From JBNFVY01 sp049943335 (lineage in GTDB: Bacteria > Pseudomonadota > Alphaproteobacteria > Rhodobacterales > Rhodobacteraceae), in the NCBI RefSeq assembly GCF_049943335.1, contig NZ_JBNFVY010000009.1:41881-105880 (forward strand): DNA of 64,000 bases, given 5' to 3'. The position numbers and the translations under genes are program-made. Below, in pieces: positions 28,111 to 35,850 of this stretch. The first letter of the stretch is position 1. Each line of letters starts with the position of its first letter. A model generated the notes under the pieces. The model saw only the letters and a program-made list of their open reading frames with translations, was not told where the DNA came from and did not search any database.

Positions 28111-29238
28111 CTATTCGGCCGCCTCTTTGGCGGTTTCGGCGTCAAGCTGGGCGGCCCGTTTTTCGACCTGCTCAACGATGTGGTCAACCATCTGGTCATT
28201 CGACATCTTGTGGCTTTGTTTGCCTGCCAGATAGACCATGCCGCTGCCCGCGCCGCCGCCGGTAAAACCGACATCGGTCATCAACGCTTCGCCGGGCCCG
28301 TTCACCACGCAACCGATGATTGACAGCGACATGGGCGTTTTGATGTGTTCCAGCCGTTTTTCCAGCGTCTCGACCGTCTTGATTACGTCAAAACCCTGAC
28401 GGGCGCAGGATGGGCACGAAATGATATTGACCCCGCGGTGGCGCAGGCCCAGCGATTTGAGGATTTCGTAGCCCACCTTAACCTCTTCGACCGGATCGGC
28501 CGACAGGCTGACGCGCACCGTATCGCCGATGCCCATCCACAGCAGGTTGCCCAGTCCGATGGCGCTTTTGATCGTGCCTGACGTCAGACCGCCAGCTTCG
28601 GTAATGCCCAGATGAATCGGGGCATCGGTTGCTTCGGCCAGCGCCTGGTAGGCGGCGGCTGACAGAAACACGTCGCTGGCCTTTACGCTGATCTTGAATT
28701 CATGGAAGTCGTTGTCCTGCAACAGTTTGATGTGATCCAGCCCGCTTTCGACCATCGCGTCGGGGCACGGTTCGCCATATTTTTCCAACAGGTGCTTTTC
28801 CAGCGATCCCGCGTTCACCCCGATGCGGATCGAACAGCCATGATCCTTGGCCGCTTGAACGACCTCGCGCACGCGCTTGGAATCGCCGATATTGCCGGGG
28901 TTGATGCGCAGACAGGCCGCGCCTGCCTCAGCCGCTTCGATGGCGCGTTTGTAGTGAAAATGAATATCCGCCACGATCGGCACGGGGCTTTCGCGGCAAA
29001 TTTCACGCAGGGCGGACGTGGCGGCTATGTCTGGCGCGCTGATGCGGACGATATCGGCGCCCGCTTCGGCTGCGGCAATCACCTGGGTCAGGGTCGCCTT
29101 GACGTCACCGCTGTCGGTGTTGGTCATGGTCTGCACCGATATCGGCGCATCCCCACCAACCGGCACGTTTCCAACCATGATCTGGCGGGATTTGCGGCGG
29201 TAGATGTTGCGCCAAGGACGGACGTGGTTCAACGACAT
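28111..29238 (-). CDS. ispG: 4-hydroxy-3-methylbut-2-enyl diphosphate synthase
   Basis: Penultimate enzyme of the MEP isoprenoid pathway; a 4Fe-4S protein of 375 residues. The N-terminal TIM barrel is seen in NIYRRKSRQIMVGNVPVGG, ADIHFHYKRA and LRINPGNIG. The cluster ligands are in ISCPSCARQGFD and IGCVVNGPGEA. The C-terminus ends in an Ala/Glu-rich tail. It follows rodZ by 72 bp on the same strand; rodZ-ispG adjacency is common in proteobacteria. Confidence 0.97.
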   Translation of the reverse strand: MSLNHVRPWRNIYRRKSRQIMVGNVPVGGDAPISVQTMTNTDSGDVKATLTQVIAAAEAGADIVRISAPDIAATSALREICRESPVPIVADIHFHYKRAIEAAEAGAACLRINPGNIGDSKRVREVVQAAKDHGCSIRIGVNAGSLEKHLLEKYGEPCPDAMVESGLDHIKLLQDNDFHEFKISVKASDVFLSAAAYQALAEATDAPIHLGITEAGGLTSGTIKSAIGLGNLLWMGIGDTVRVSLSADPVEEVKVGYEILKSLGLRHRGVNIISCPSCARQGFDVIKTVETLEKRLEHIKTPMSLSIIGCVVNGPGEALMTDVGFTGGGAGSGMVYLAGKQSHKMSNDQMVDHIVEQVEKRAAQLDAETAKEAAE

Positions 29239-29310
29239 GCGCGACCCCTTGCGTTAGGCTGGTTTCGTTCAACACAGCAGATAGTTGCTCGGCCCGCGCA
29301 GGGCAACCGA

Positions 29311-30555
29311 TCACTCCGACGCAGGGGGCGCCTGTTCGATCATCAACCCTTCGGCCTGCGCGACGCGAACATAATCGGCCAAGGCGCTGTCTTTGGACAG
29401 GTCAGCAACCTCGTAGGTGCTCTTGACCTCGGCCACGCCGATCTGAACGTTCTTGACCACACTGCCATCGGCCCCGACCGGGCCATAGGCCTGCCCGTTT
29501 ACCGAAAAATAGATACCGCCCGCGTTTCCGGCCCGCAGAGTAGGCAGGCCTTCGGTTGCCGGCAGAACGTATTGTTCGTTGGCGTCCAAGGTTTTTTCAA
29601 ACAACACGGTGCCATCGGCGGCGCGCACGCGCACCCACGAAGGGCGAACGGCGAACAAGACGATCTCGGGCAGATCGGCTTCGACAACTTGCACCGGCGC
29701 ATCCGCGACATCGGCGTTGGGCGCCAGGTCTGACGGTGCCATGCTAGCGCCAAGCATCGGAAGGTCCGTGTTCTGCAACGGGCTATTCAAGCCGGCCAGA
29801 GCGCCCGTAGTCGACGGGTCAATGGCCGCGATTGGACCATCGCGCGCCGTCAGCACAGGAACATCCAGCGCCTGCGGGCGATAAAGACGATCAAGCGCAT
29901 CAGAGCTGGGCGCGGTTGCCAAGGCAGCGACCTGCGTGTCGCTCAGCGGATCGGTGCTGGTGACGGCGCCATCCTGCAGTTCGGCCACGACGCCAGGCGC
30001 CTGGTCCAGCGGGGCAAATTCAACACGTTGAATTTCCTGCAGGACCGACCAGCCACCATAGCCGATTGCGCCAACCAGCATGGCCAGCACCGCGATTGAT
30101 CCCAATGCGCCCGGCTGAATGCGCGAGATCATGGCATCTGTGCGCGGCACGAAAATCGCATCTGGATCGCCCAGCGGATCACGCTTTGCGGCCAGGGTTT
30201 TCTTGGTCTTCTTCGCCCCGGATGCCGCTGGCGACATCCCGTGAGAAACCTCGAAATTCCCTTCTTTGCAGAAGGTGTCATAGGCCCATTCGGCGTCCAG
30301 CCCCAAGTACCGTGCGTAGGACCGCACATACCCGGCAATGAACCCCGGCGTCTCAAACGCGGCTGGGTCAGCATTTTCGATCGCGGCAATATAAGTCGCT
30401 TTGATCTTCAACTCGCGCTGAACATCCAGAAGGGATTTGCCGAGCGTCGCACGCTCACCCCGCATGATATCGCCTAAACGAAGATCATACGCGTCGAACC
30501 CTTTGGGTTGCGCGTCCACCTCATCCGTCGTTTCTATATCACGACGGCCAATCAC
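29311..30555 (-). CDS. rodZ: RodZ-like cytoskeletal membrane protein (HTH plus DUF4115)
   Basis: Bitopic inner-membrane protein linking MreB to the elongation machinery, 414 residues. A cytoplasmic HTH_25 domain (about 22-95: LRLGDIMRGERATLGKSLLD, TPGFIAGYVRSYARYLGLD) is followed by a basic segment, one membrane helix near 150-172 (GSIAVLAMLVGAIGYGG), a Pro/Ala/Ser-rich linker and a C-terminal DUF4115 beta domain (LPEIVLFAVRPSWVRVRAAD, GIYFSVNGQAYGPVG). The start is probably GTG at 30555 (VIGRRDIE) with AAGGGGCAGG upstream; reading further upstream adds 50 residues unlike the family. Confidence 0.88.
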   Translation of the reverse strand: MIGRRDIETTDEVDAQPKGFDAYDLRLGDIMRGERATLGKSLLDVQRELKIKATYIAAIENADPAAFETPGFIAGYVRSYARYLGLDAEWAYDTFCKEGNFEVSHGMSPAASGAKKTKKTLAAKRDPLGDPDAIFVPRTDAMISRIQPGALGSIAVLAMLVGAIGYGGWSVLQEIQRVEFAPLDQAPGVVAELQDGAVTSTDPLSDTQVAALATAPSSDALDRLYRPQALDVPVLTARDGPIAAIDPSTTGALAGLNSPLQNTDLPMLGASMAPSDLAPNADVADAPVQVVEADLPEIVLFAVRPSWVRVRAADGTVLFEKTLDANEQYVLPATEGLPTLRAGNAGGIYFSVNGQAYGPVGADGSVVKNVQIGVAEVKSTYEVADLSKDSALADYVRVAQAEGLMIEQAPPASE

Positions 30556-30711
30556 AGGACCTGCCCCTTGGCTGCCATCTATGTCCCCAATTTGCCGGCG
30601 AATCGCCTGTGATCGCCAGCCTATTGGAAAAAGATTACCACATATCGTAACCAAGCACAGGGAATAGGATAATCCCACCCGTGACATAGGCGGCATTTGG
30701 CGCAAATTGCT

Positions 30712-31935
30712 TTAACCGGCCAGTTCGCTTCTGTTCAGCGCACAATGCGACCACAGAGCATCCAGTGCCCCGATCAGCGCGTCCATTTCACGCGGGCCGT
30801 GAACCGGGGACGGGGTAAACCGCAACCGCTCGGTGCCGCGTGGGACGGTCGGGAAATTGATCGGTTGGACATAAATTCCATGATCTTCCAACAACATGTC
30901 AGACAACCGCTTTGTGTGCACCGGATCCCCGACGATCAGCGGGACGATATGACTGCCGTGATCAATGATCGGCAAGCCCAGCCCTTTGAGCCGGGTCTTG
31001 AGGATCTTTGCCTGGGTCTGGTGCCGTGCGCGCAGCGCCTGATCGGTCTTGAGATGCTTGACCGACGCGGCGGCCCCGGCGGCAACCGCAGGGGGCAGTG
31101 ACGTAGTAAAGATGAAGCCCGGCGCGTAAGACCTTATTGCGTCACACATTTTCGCACTGGCGGCGATGTAGCCCCCCATCACGCCATAGGCCTTGGCCAG
31201 CGTCGCGTTGATGATATCGATGCGGTGCATCAGACCGTCACGTTCGGCCACGCCCGCCCCGCGGGGGCCATACATGCCGACGGCGTGCACTTCGTCGATA
31301 TAGGTCAGCGCGCCGAATTCATCGGCCAGGTCGCACAGCGCTTCGATCGGGCCAAAGTCACCGTCCATCGAATAGACCGATTCAAAGGCGATCAGCTTGG
31401 GCGCATCACGTTCGTCAGCCTCAAGAAGCTGGCGCAGATGCGCGACGTCATTGTGACGGAAAACCCGCTTGGTCCCGCCATTGCGGCGGATGCCTTCGAT
31501 CATCGAAGCGTGGTTCAATTCGTCGGAATAGATAATCAGCCCCGGAAACAGCTTGGGCAGCGTGCTCAGCGTGGCGTCATTGGCGATGTAGGCGCTGGTG
31601 AACAGAAGAGCCGATTCCTTGCCGTGCAGATCGGCCAACTCGGCCTCAAGCTGATTGTGGAATACGGTGGTGCCGGAAATATTGCGCGTTCCGCCCGATC
31701 CCGCACCGGCGGCATCGATGGCGCCGTGCATGGCATCCAGAACCGTCGGATGCTGCCCCATTCCCAGATAATCGTTTCCGCACCAGACAGTTACGGGGCG
31801 TTCATCACCCGATGGGTGACGCCAAGTCGCGTGCGGGAAATGCCCGTTGCGACGTTCGATATCGATAAAGGTGCGATAGCGGCCTTCGTCATGGAGTTGC
31901 TGCAGGGCTGCGTCCAGCTTCGCGTTATAGTTCAC
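30712..31935 (-). CDS. hemA: 5-aminolevulinate synthase
   Basis: PLP enzyme condensing glycine and succinyl-CoA, the first step of haem (and bacteriochlorophyll) synthesis in alphaproteobacteria. 407 residues, normal length. Motifs: GRYRTFIDIERR, VTVWCGNDYLGMGQHP, GSGGTRNISGT, DEVHAVGMYG and the Lys segment NATLAKAYGVMGGYIA. The start is GTG at 31935 (VNYNAKLD), matching relatives, with GGGAGATCAGG just upstream. An FNR-type box lies about 130 bp upstream, in agreement with the oxygen control known for Rhodobacter hemA. Confidence 0.96.
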   Translation of the reverse strand: MNYNAKLDAALQQLHDEGRYRTFIDIERRNGHFPHATWRHPSGDERPVTVWCGNDYLGMGQHPTVLDAMHGAIDAAGAGSGGTRNISGTTVFHNQLEAELADLHGKESALLFTSAYIANDATLSTLPKLFPGLIIYSDELNHASMIEGIRRNGGTKRVFRHNDVAHLRQLLEADERDAPKLIAFESVYSMDGDFGPIEALCDLADEFGALTYIDEVHAVGMYGPRGAGVAERDGLMHRIDIINATLAKAYGVMGGYIAASAKMCDAIRSYAPGFIFTTSLPPAVAAGAAASVKHLKTDQALRARHQTQAKILKTRLKGLGLPIIDHGSHIVPLIVGDPVHTKRLSDMLLEDHGIYVQPINFPTVPRGTERLRFTPSPVHGPREMDALIGALDALWSHCALNRSELAG

Positions 31936-32057
31936 CCTGATCTCCCTTTCGCGCATTGTTCGGTCCCAAGTATTTAGCTGCTACACGCAACACATTCAAC
32001 AATTGAGACCTGTTCCTGTTCACATACCGGTTATAGGGCCAATTGGGCCAACACTGT

Positions 32058-32071
32058 TTGATCTAAGTCAA
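32058..32071. promoter_or_regulatory. FNR/FnrL-type box upstream of hemA
   Basis: TTGATCTAAGTCAA matches the FNR consensus TTGAT-N4-ATCAA at 9 of 10 fixed positions. It lies in the spacer between hemA (start 31935) and the divergent dipeptidase gene (start 32149), so it could serve either. hemA is a known FnrL target in Rhodobacter. Confidence 0.7.
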
Positions 32072-32148
32072 CAAGTTGCGACACACCATTGGACACCGCG
32101 TCGCAGATTGATAGGTCTTGGTGAATGACCCTTTGACGGAGCTCTGAA

Positions 32149-33525
32149 ATGTCGCTCGACCAAGTCCTCGAAACCATCGAAACCGATCTGCCCGCCGCGA
32201 TGGACCGGCTGATGCAATTGCTGCGCTACCCGTCGATTTCGACCGACCCGGCCTATGCCAGCGCCTGCACCGAAGCCGCGCAATGGCTGGCGCGCGATCT
32301 GCAGTCGCTGGGGGCCGACGCCGCGCTGCGCCCCACGCCCGGCCACCCCATGGTCGTCGGCCATATTCCCGGTGACGGACCGCACGTGGTGTTCTACGGC
32401 CACTATGACGTGCAGCCGGTCGATCCGCTGGACCTGTGGGACCGTGACCCTTTCGACCCCGAGGTTCAGGACACACCCAAGGGGCGGGTGATCCGTGGTC
32501 GCGGCGCGTCGGACGACAAGGGCCAGTTGATGACTTTCATCGAAGCCTGCCGCGCCTGGAAAGCGGTGCACGGCACCCTGCCCGGCCGGATTTCGTTTTT
32601 CTTCGAGGGTGAAGAGGAAAGCGGATCCCCTTCGCTGGTGCCGTTCATGAAAGAAAACGCGGATGAGCTGCGCGCTGATGTCGCGCTGATCTGCGACACG
32701 GGGATGTTCGGCGATGATACCCCGACCATCGTGACGCGCCTGCGCGGACTGCTGGGCGAAGAAGTGGTGCTGAAAGCAGCCGACAAGGATTTGCATTCCG
32801 GCATGTACGGCGGCCCGTCGCAAAACCCGGTTCGCGTGCTGGCGCGCATCATCGCCGCCCTGCATGATGACGCAGGCCGTGTGACCGTGCCTGGCTTTTA
32901 CGATGGGGTCCCTGATCTGCCACCGGAAATTGCCGCGCAATGGGCCGCCTTGGGGTTCGATGCAACACAGTTTTTGGGCGACGTGGGCCTGTCGGTTCCG
33001 GCGGGCGAAGCGGATAAAACCGCGCTTGAACAGATCTGGTCCCGCCCCACCTGCGAGGTGAACGGTATCACCGGCGGCTATACCGGCGCGGGGTTCAAAA
33101 CAGTCCTGCCGGCCGAAGCGCGGGCGAAAATATCGTTCCGGCTGGTGGGCAAGCAAGACCCCCATGCGATCCGCGACAGTTTCCGCACCATGGTGCGCAA
33201 CATGCTGCCGGACGATGTGCAGGTCGAATTCCATCCACACGGCGCATCGCCTGCGTCGCAGATGGAAACCGATCATCCGCTGTTCGAAGCCGCACGTCAC
33301 GCGCTGAGCGATGAATGGCCCAATCCGGCAGCCTATGTGGGCTGCGGCGGGTCGATCCCGATCGCGGGGTATTTCAAAGACATTCTGGACACCGACGCCA
33401 TGCTGATCGGCTTTGGAAAAGACGACGACCAGATCCATTCGCCGAACGAAAAATACGATGTGGAAAGTTTCCGCAAAGGCATTCGCAGCTGGGCGCGAAT
33501 CCTTGATCAGCTCAGCAAGATGTAA
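32149..33525 (+). CDS. M20-family dipeptidase
   Basis: 458-residue cytoplasmic dinuclear-metal peptidase of the M20/CNDP-type dipeptidases. Metal ligand segments: VVFYGHYDVQPVDP (His, Asp), RGRGASDDKGQLM (bridging Asp), FEGEEESGSPS (catalytic Glu, then Glu ligand) and a late His in DDDQIHSPNEKYD. The dimerisation 'lid' insertion at about 200-320 contains LHSGMYGG. The ATG follows ACGGAG. Natural substrate unknown. The FNR-type box lies 78-91 bp upstream. Confidence 0.92.
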   Translation: MSLDQVLETIETDLPAAMDRLMQLLRYPSISTDPAYASACTEAAQWLARDLQSLGADAALRPTPGHPMVVGHIPGDGPHVVFYGHYDVQPVDPLDLWDRDPFDPEVQDTPKGRVIRGRGASDDKGQLMTFIEACRAWKAVHGTLPGRISFFFEGEEESGSPSLVPFMKENADELRADVALICDTGMFGDDTPTIVTRLRGLLGEEVVLKAADKDLHSGMYGGPSQNPVRVLARIIAALHDDAGRVTVPGFYDGVPDLPPEIAAQWAALGFDATQFLGDVGLSVPAGEADKTALEQIWSRPTCEVNGITGGYTGAGFKTVLPAEARAKISFRLVGKQDPHAIRDSFRTMVRNMLPDDVQVEFHPHGASPASQMETDHPLFEAARHALSDEWPNPAAYVGCGGSIPIAGYFKDILDTDAMLIGFGKDDDQIHSPNEKYDVESFRKGIRSWARILDQLSKM

Positions 33526-33546
33526 TTGGGGTGACGGGGCGGGCGC

Positions 33547-33771
33547 CTAGGTGCGGCCCGCCAATCCCATCCGGATCAGTTTGGCGATCAACAGGACCCA
33601 AGGCGTACCATGCAAAAGCAGATCGAAGATATCGATCGGCGCCTTCAGCTGTCCTGACACCAGCATTTTCAGCTTTTCCCAGATGTGCGGTTCGGGGACA
33701 AACGGCGCAAGGCCCAGCGTAAGAGACGCCAGAATCAGAAGATTGAGCGGGATGTCATCAAGCCATGCCAT
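33547..33771 (-). CDS. Small two-helix membrane protein
   Basis: 74 residues: MAWLDDIPLNLLILASLTLG, then PFVPEPHIWEKLKML, then a second hydrophobic stretch (HGTPWVLLIAKLIRMGL). Similar small proteins occur widely in Rhodobacterales, sometimes under the label 'RND transporter', which I think is unjustified at this size. Function unknown. Start at ATG 33771; a TTG two codons upstream is also in frame. Confidence 0.7.
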   Translation of the reverse strand: MAWLDDIPLNLLILASLTLGLAPFVPEPHIWEKLKMLVSGQLKAPIDIFDLLLHGTPWVLLIAKLIRMGLAGRT

Positions 33772-33872
33772 AGGCAAAGGTCCCGCAGATCAAAGCGACG
33801 CGCCATGCGACGCAGAGGCGCAGAAACAAAACAACGGCCATTGCGAAAGCCTGTGGACAAGGTTGTGGGAAA

Positions 33873-33949
33873 TGGCGCGGTTGACGGGACTCGAACCCGC
33901 GACCTCCGGCGTGACAGGCCGGCACTCTAACCAACTGAGCTACAACCGC
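33873..33949 (-). tRNA. tRNA-Asp (GTC), copy 1
   Basis: Cloverleaf read on the minus strand: acceptor GCGGTTG/CAACCGC, anticodon loop CTGTCAC within the stem CCGGC/GCCGG, T-loop GGTTCGAGTCC. The 3' CCA is encoded. 40 bp from the second copy. Confidence 0.96.
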
Positions 33950-33989
33950 GCATCGGTCGTTTGCCCTACCCGGGCCGGGGTGGCAGCGG

Positions 33990-34066
33990 TGGCGCGGTTG
34001 ACGGGGCTCGAACCCGCGACCTCCGGCGTGACAGGCCGGCACTCTAACCATCTGAGCTACAACCGC
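33990..34066 (-). tRNA. tRNA-Asp (GTC), copy 2
   Basis: Same acceptor, anticodon and encoded CCA as copy 1. It differs at two places: AGATGGTTA versus AGTTGGTTA in the D-loop, and GAGCCCC versus GAGTCCC in the T-arm. Both are tolerated. Confidence 0.96.
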
Positions 34067-34361
34067 TCACTGCCCGCACGGGCCATGCCCGAGCGTGATG
34101 GGCGTTCTATGGCCGCCCGCGCGTCCCGTCAAGCGTCAAAACCATGTTTTCGGAACTTGGTTTTCGACGGCGGGCGATTCCCCTGTAAAGACCCCAGGCA
34201 GGGCCCCTGCGAAAGCGACAACTGCGCGCCCTGTGACGGCGCAAGAAATCCGCGTGACATGCAATCTAGGGGGATCGCTCCCTTCGCAGCGGCTGCGGGC
34301 AGGCCCATACAGACGCTCGCCCGCTCGAGGGGTGGGTTTACTGCGTAGGCTGCGGGGGAAA
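34067..34361. other. 295-bp spacer between tRNA-Asp and tRNA-Val
   Basis: No supportable gene. Reading frames that cross it on both strands are extensions of antisense tRNA sequence. No integrase-type attachment duplication of a tRNA 3' end is visible. Confidence 0.5.
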
Positions 34362-34437
<76 letters not shown>

Positions 34438-34490
34438 GTGGGCGCGCTGATAGCCCAACTGCAAGGCGCTGCGCAACCCTTAATCGTATC

Positions 34491-35063
34491 TCAGCGGTGC
34501 ACGGTTTCCACACCGCCGACAAGCTGGATCACATAGCCCTGCCCCCGGTCCAGTGCGCGCATCTGCGCATGATCAAGCCCGCGCGCCAAACCCCGCAAAA
34601 CAGTCAGCGCAATTCCGTGGCTGACGATGATCGCCGGACCGCGCAAATCGCGCAGGAACGCGCCGATACGGTCCTGCAGATCGGCAAGGGTTTCGCCCGG
34701 ACTGGCCAGGCACAAATCAAAGATATTCAGCGCACGCAGGTCGGGGTTTTCTTGCAGCAAATCAGCATAGTAGCCCCCTTCCCAAGCGCCCAGCGAGACC
34801 TCTTTCAACCGATCGTCACACGTTATCCCAACGCCCAGCGGCGCAACGGCAATATCGGCGGTCTGGCGGGTGCGCAAAAGTGGGCTGACATGGGCGCAGA
34901 TCCCTGCGGGCAGTGTCAAACCCGCCAGAATCTCGCCCTGGCGCGCGGCATGCCCCCTGCCCGTTTCGGTCAGTTCTGATTCCATCTGGCCCTGTATCCG
35001 ACGATCGCGATTCCAGTTGGTCTGTCCGTGGCGCATCAGGTACAGGGGCGGCAGGTCTAGCAT
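34491..35063 (-). CDS. Histidine phosphatase family protein
   Basis: 190-residue phosphoglycerate-mutase-like phosphatase. The phosphohistidine is in YLMRHGQTNWN; further signature parts are LLRTRQTADI, EVSLGAWEG, SPGETLADL and the second His in IIVSHGIAL. The start is MLDLPPLYLM at 35063; reading further upstream runs into tRNA-Val sequence. Substrate unknown. It sits between two tRNA-Val genes on the same strand, 62 bp past the CAC copy. Confidence 0.92.
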   Translation of the reverse strand: MLDLPPLYLMRHGQTNWNRDRRIQGQMESELTETGRGHAARQGEILAGLTLPAGICAHVSPLLRTRQTADIAVAPLGVGITCDDRLKEVSLGAWEGGYYADLLQENPDLRALNIFDLCLASPGETLADLQDRIGAFLRDLRGPAIIVSHGIALTVLRGLARGLDHAQMRALDRGQGYVIQLVGGVETVHR

Positions 35064-35125
35064 CGGTGTGATCTCTTGCGGGTGACGAAAAAGGCGCGCC
35101 GCAACGGGCGCGCCTGAAATGTCGG

Positions 35126-35200
35126 TGGTGGGTGATAAGAGATTCGAACTCCTGACATCTTCGATGTGAACGAAGCGCTCTACCACTGAGCTAATCACCC
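35126..35200 (-). tRNA. tRNA-Val (CAC)
   Basis: Acceptor GGGTGAT/ATCACCC, anticodon loop TTCACAT in stem CTTCG/CGAAG, T-loop AGTTCGAATCT, discriminator A and encoded CCA. The short D-loop (AGTGGTA) is normal. Confidence 0.95.
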
Positions 35201-35221
35201 GCCGTGGCGCGGTATTTAGCG

Positions 35222-35683
35222 TCAGTCCTCGGGCGGCGCAAGGGGGGTCTCAGCCACCTCGTCTGTGCGTTTGCGGCGCAGGCGAACCACCGCGATATCA
35301 GCCTTGTCGGTTTGTTTCGTCCGATTGACCGTCAGCTTGCCGAGGGGCGGCAAATTCATCGCTTCGCCCGCGGCCATGGCCTTGCCCAGTTCGTTCAGAA
35401 CGGCATCCATCACCGGTTTGATCTGGTTCGGGCGAAATTCGGAATTCTCGGCGACACGTTCCAGGAAATCGCGCCGACGCACAATCACCGAGACCGTTTC
35501 GGGCGCCGGGTCGTCCTGGGGCGCGCGCTCAGCAGTGGCCTGATCCGGGATCTGATCTGTGGTTTGATCCATGGTTTGAACGGGGGCCTGATCAATGGTC
35601 GGGTCTGGTTTTGCCGTCGTCGTGGCTGCATTCGTCACGCTGTGAGTGGTCGCGTTCTGTTTCGTGCTCTTGCGCCGTGCCAT
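35222..35683 (-). CDS. HU/IHF-like DNA-binding protein with long N-terminal extension
   Basis: 153 residues. A low-complexity Thr/Gln/Asp/Pro-rich stretch (residues 15-62, with repeated DQ and TIDQ/TTDQ words) precedes an HU-type domain (about 63-140). That domain is recognised from RRDFLERVAENS, VMDAVLNELGKAMAAGEAMNLP and PLGKLTVNRTKQ, the last matching the HU 'LPGFGTF' region. It probably shapes DNA in the nucleoid. It lies directly downstream of lon, the same neighbour relation as lon-hupB in enterobacteria, but a terminator separates them. Confidence 0.82.
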   Translation of the reverse strand: MARRKSTKQNATTHSVTNAATTTAKPDPTIDQAPVQTMDQTTDQIPDQATAERAPQDDPAPETVSVIVRRRDFLERVAENSEFRPNQIKPVMDAVLNELGKAMAAGEAMNLPPLGKLTVNRTKQTDKADIAVVRLRRKRTDEVAETPLAPPED

Positions 35684-35798
35684 TTTACCGCTCTGCTTTT
35701 TGTTTCTTATTTCGAAACTGTTAGCAGGAAAAAGCCAATAAATCTAGGCACCTTGCACGATAGGGCAACAGAGTCACCCTGACTGCCCGCGCCCACGC

Positions 35799-35825
35799 AA
35801 AAGGGCGCCATGACCGGGCGCCCTT
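35799..35825 (-). terminator. Intrinsic terminator after lon
   Basis: Inverted repeat AAGGGCGCC and GGCGCCCTT with a 7-base loop. On the minus strand it ends in TTTT. It begins 25 bp beyond the lon stop codon. Confidence 0.8.
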
Positions 35826-35850
35826 CTACTTGACCTTACGGTTTTCGCTT

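Noticed and set aside
34491..35198. Longer histidine phosphatase starting at 35198
   Set aside because: The extra 45 N-terminal residues are tRNA-Val sequence; the real start is 35063.
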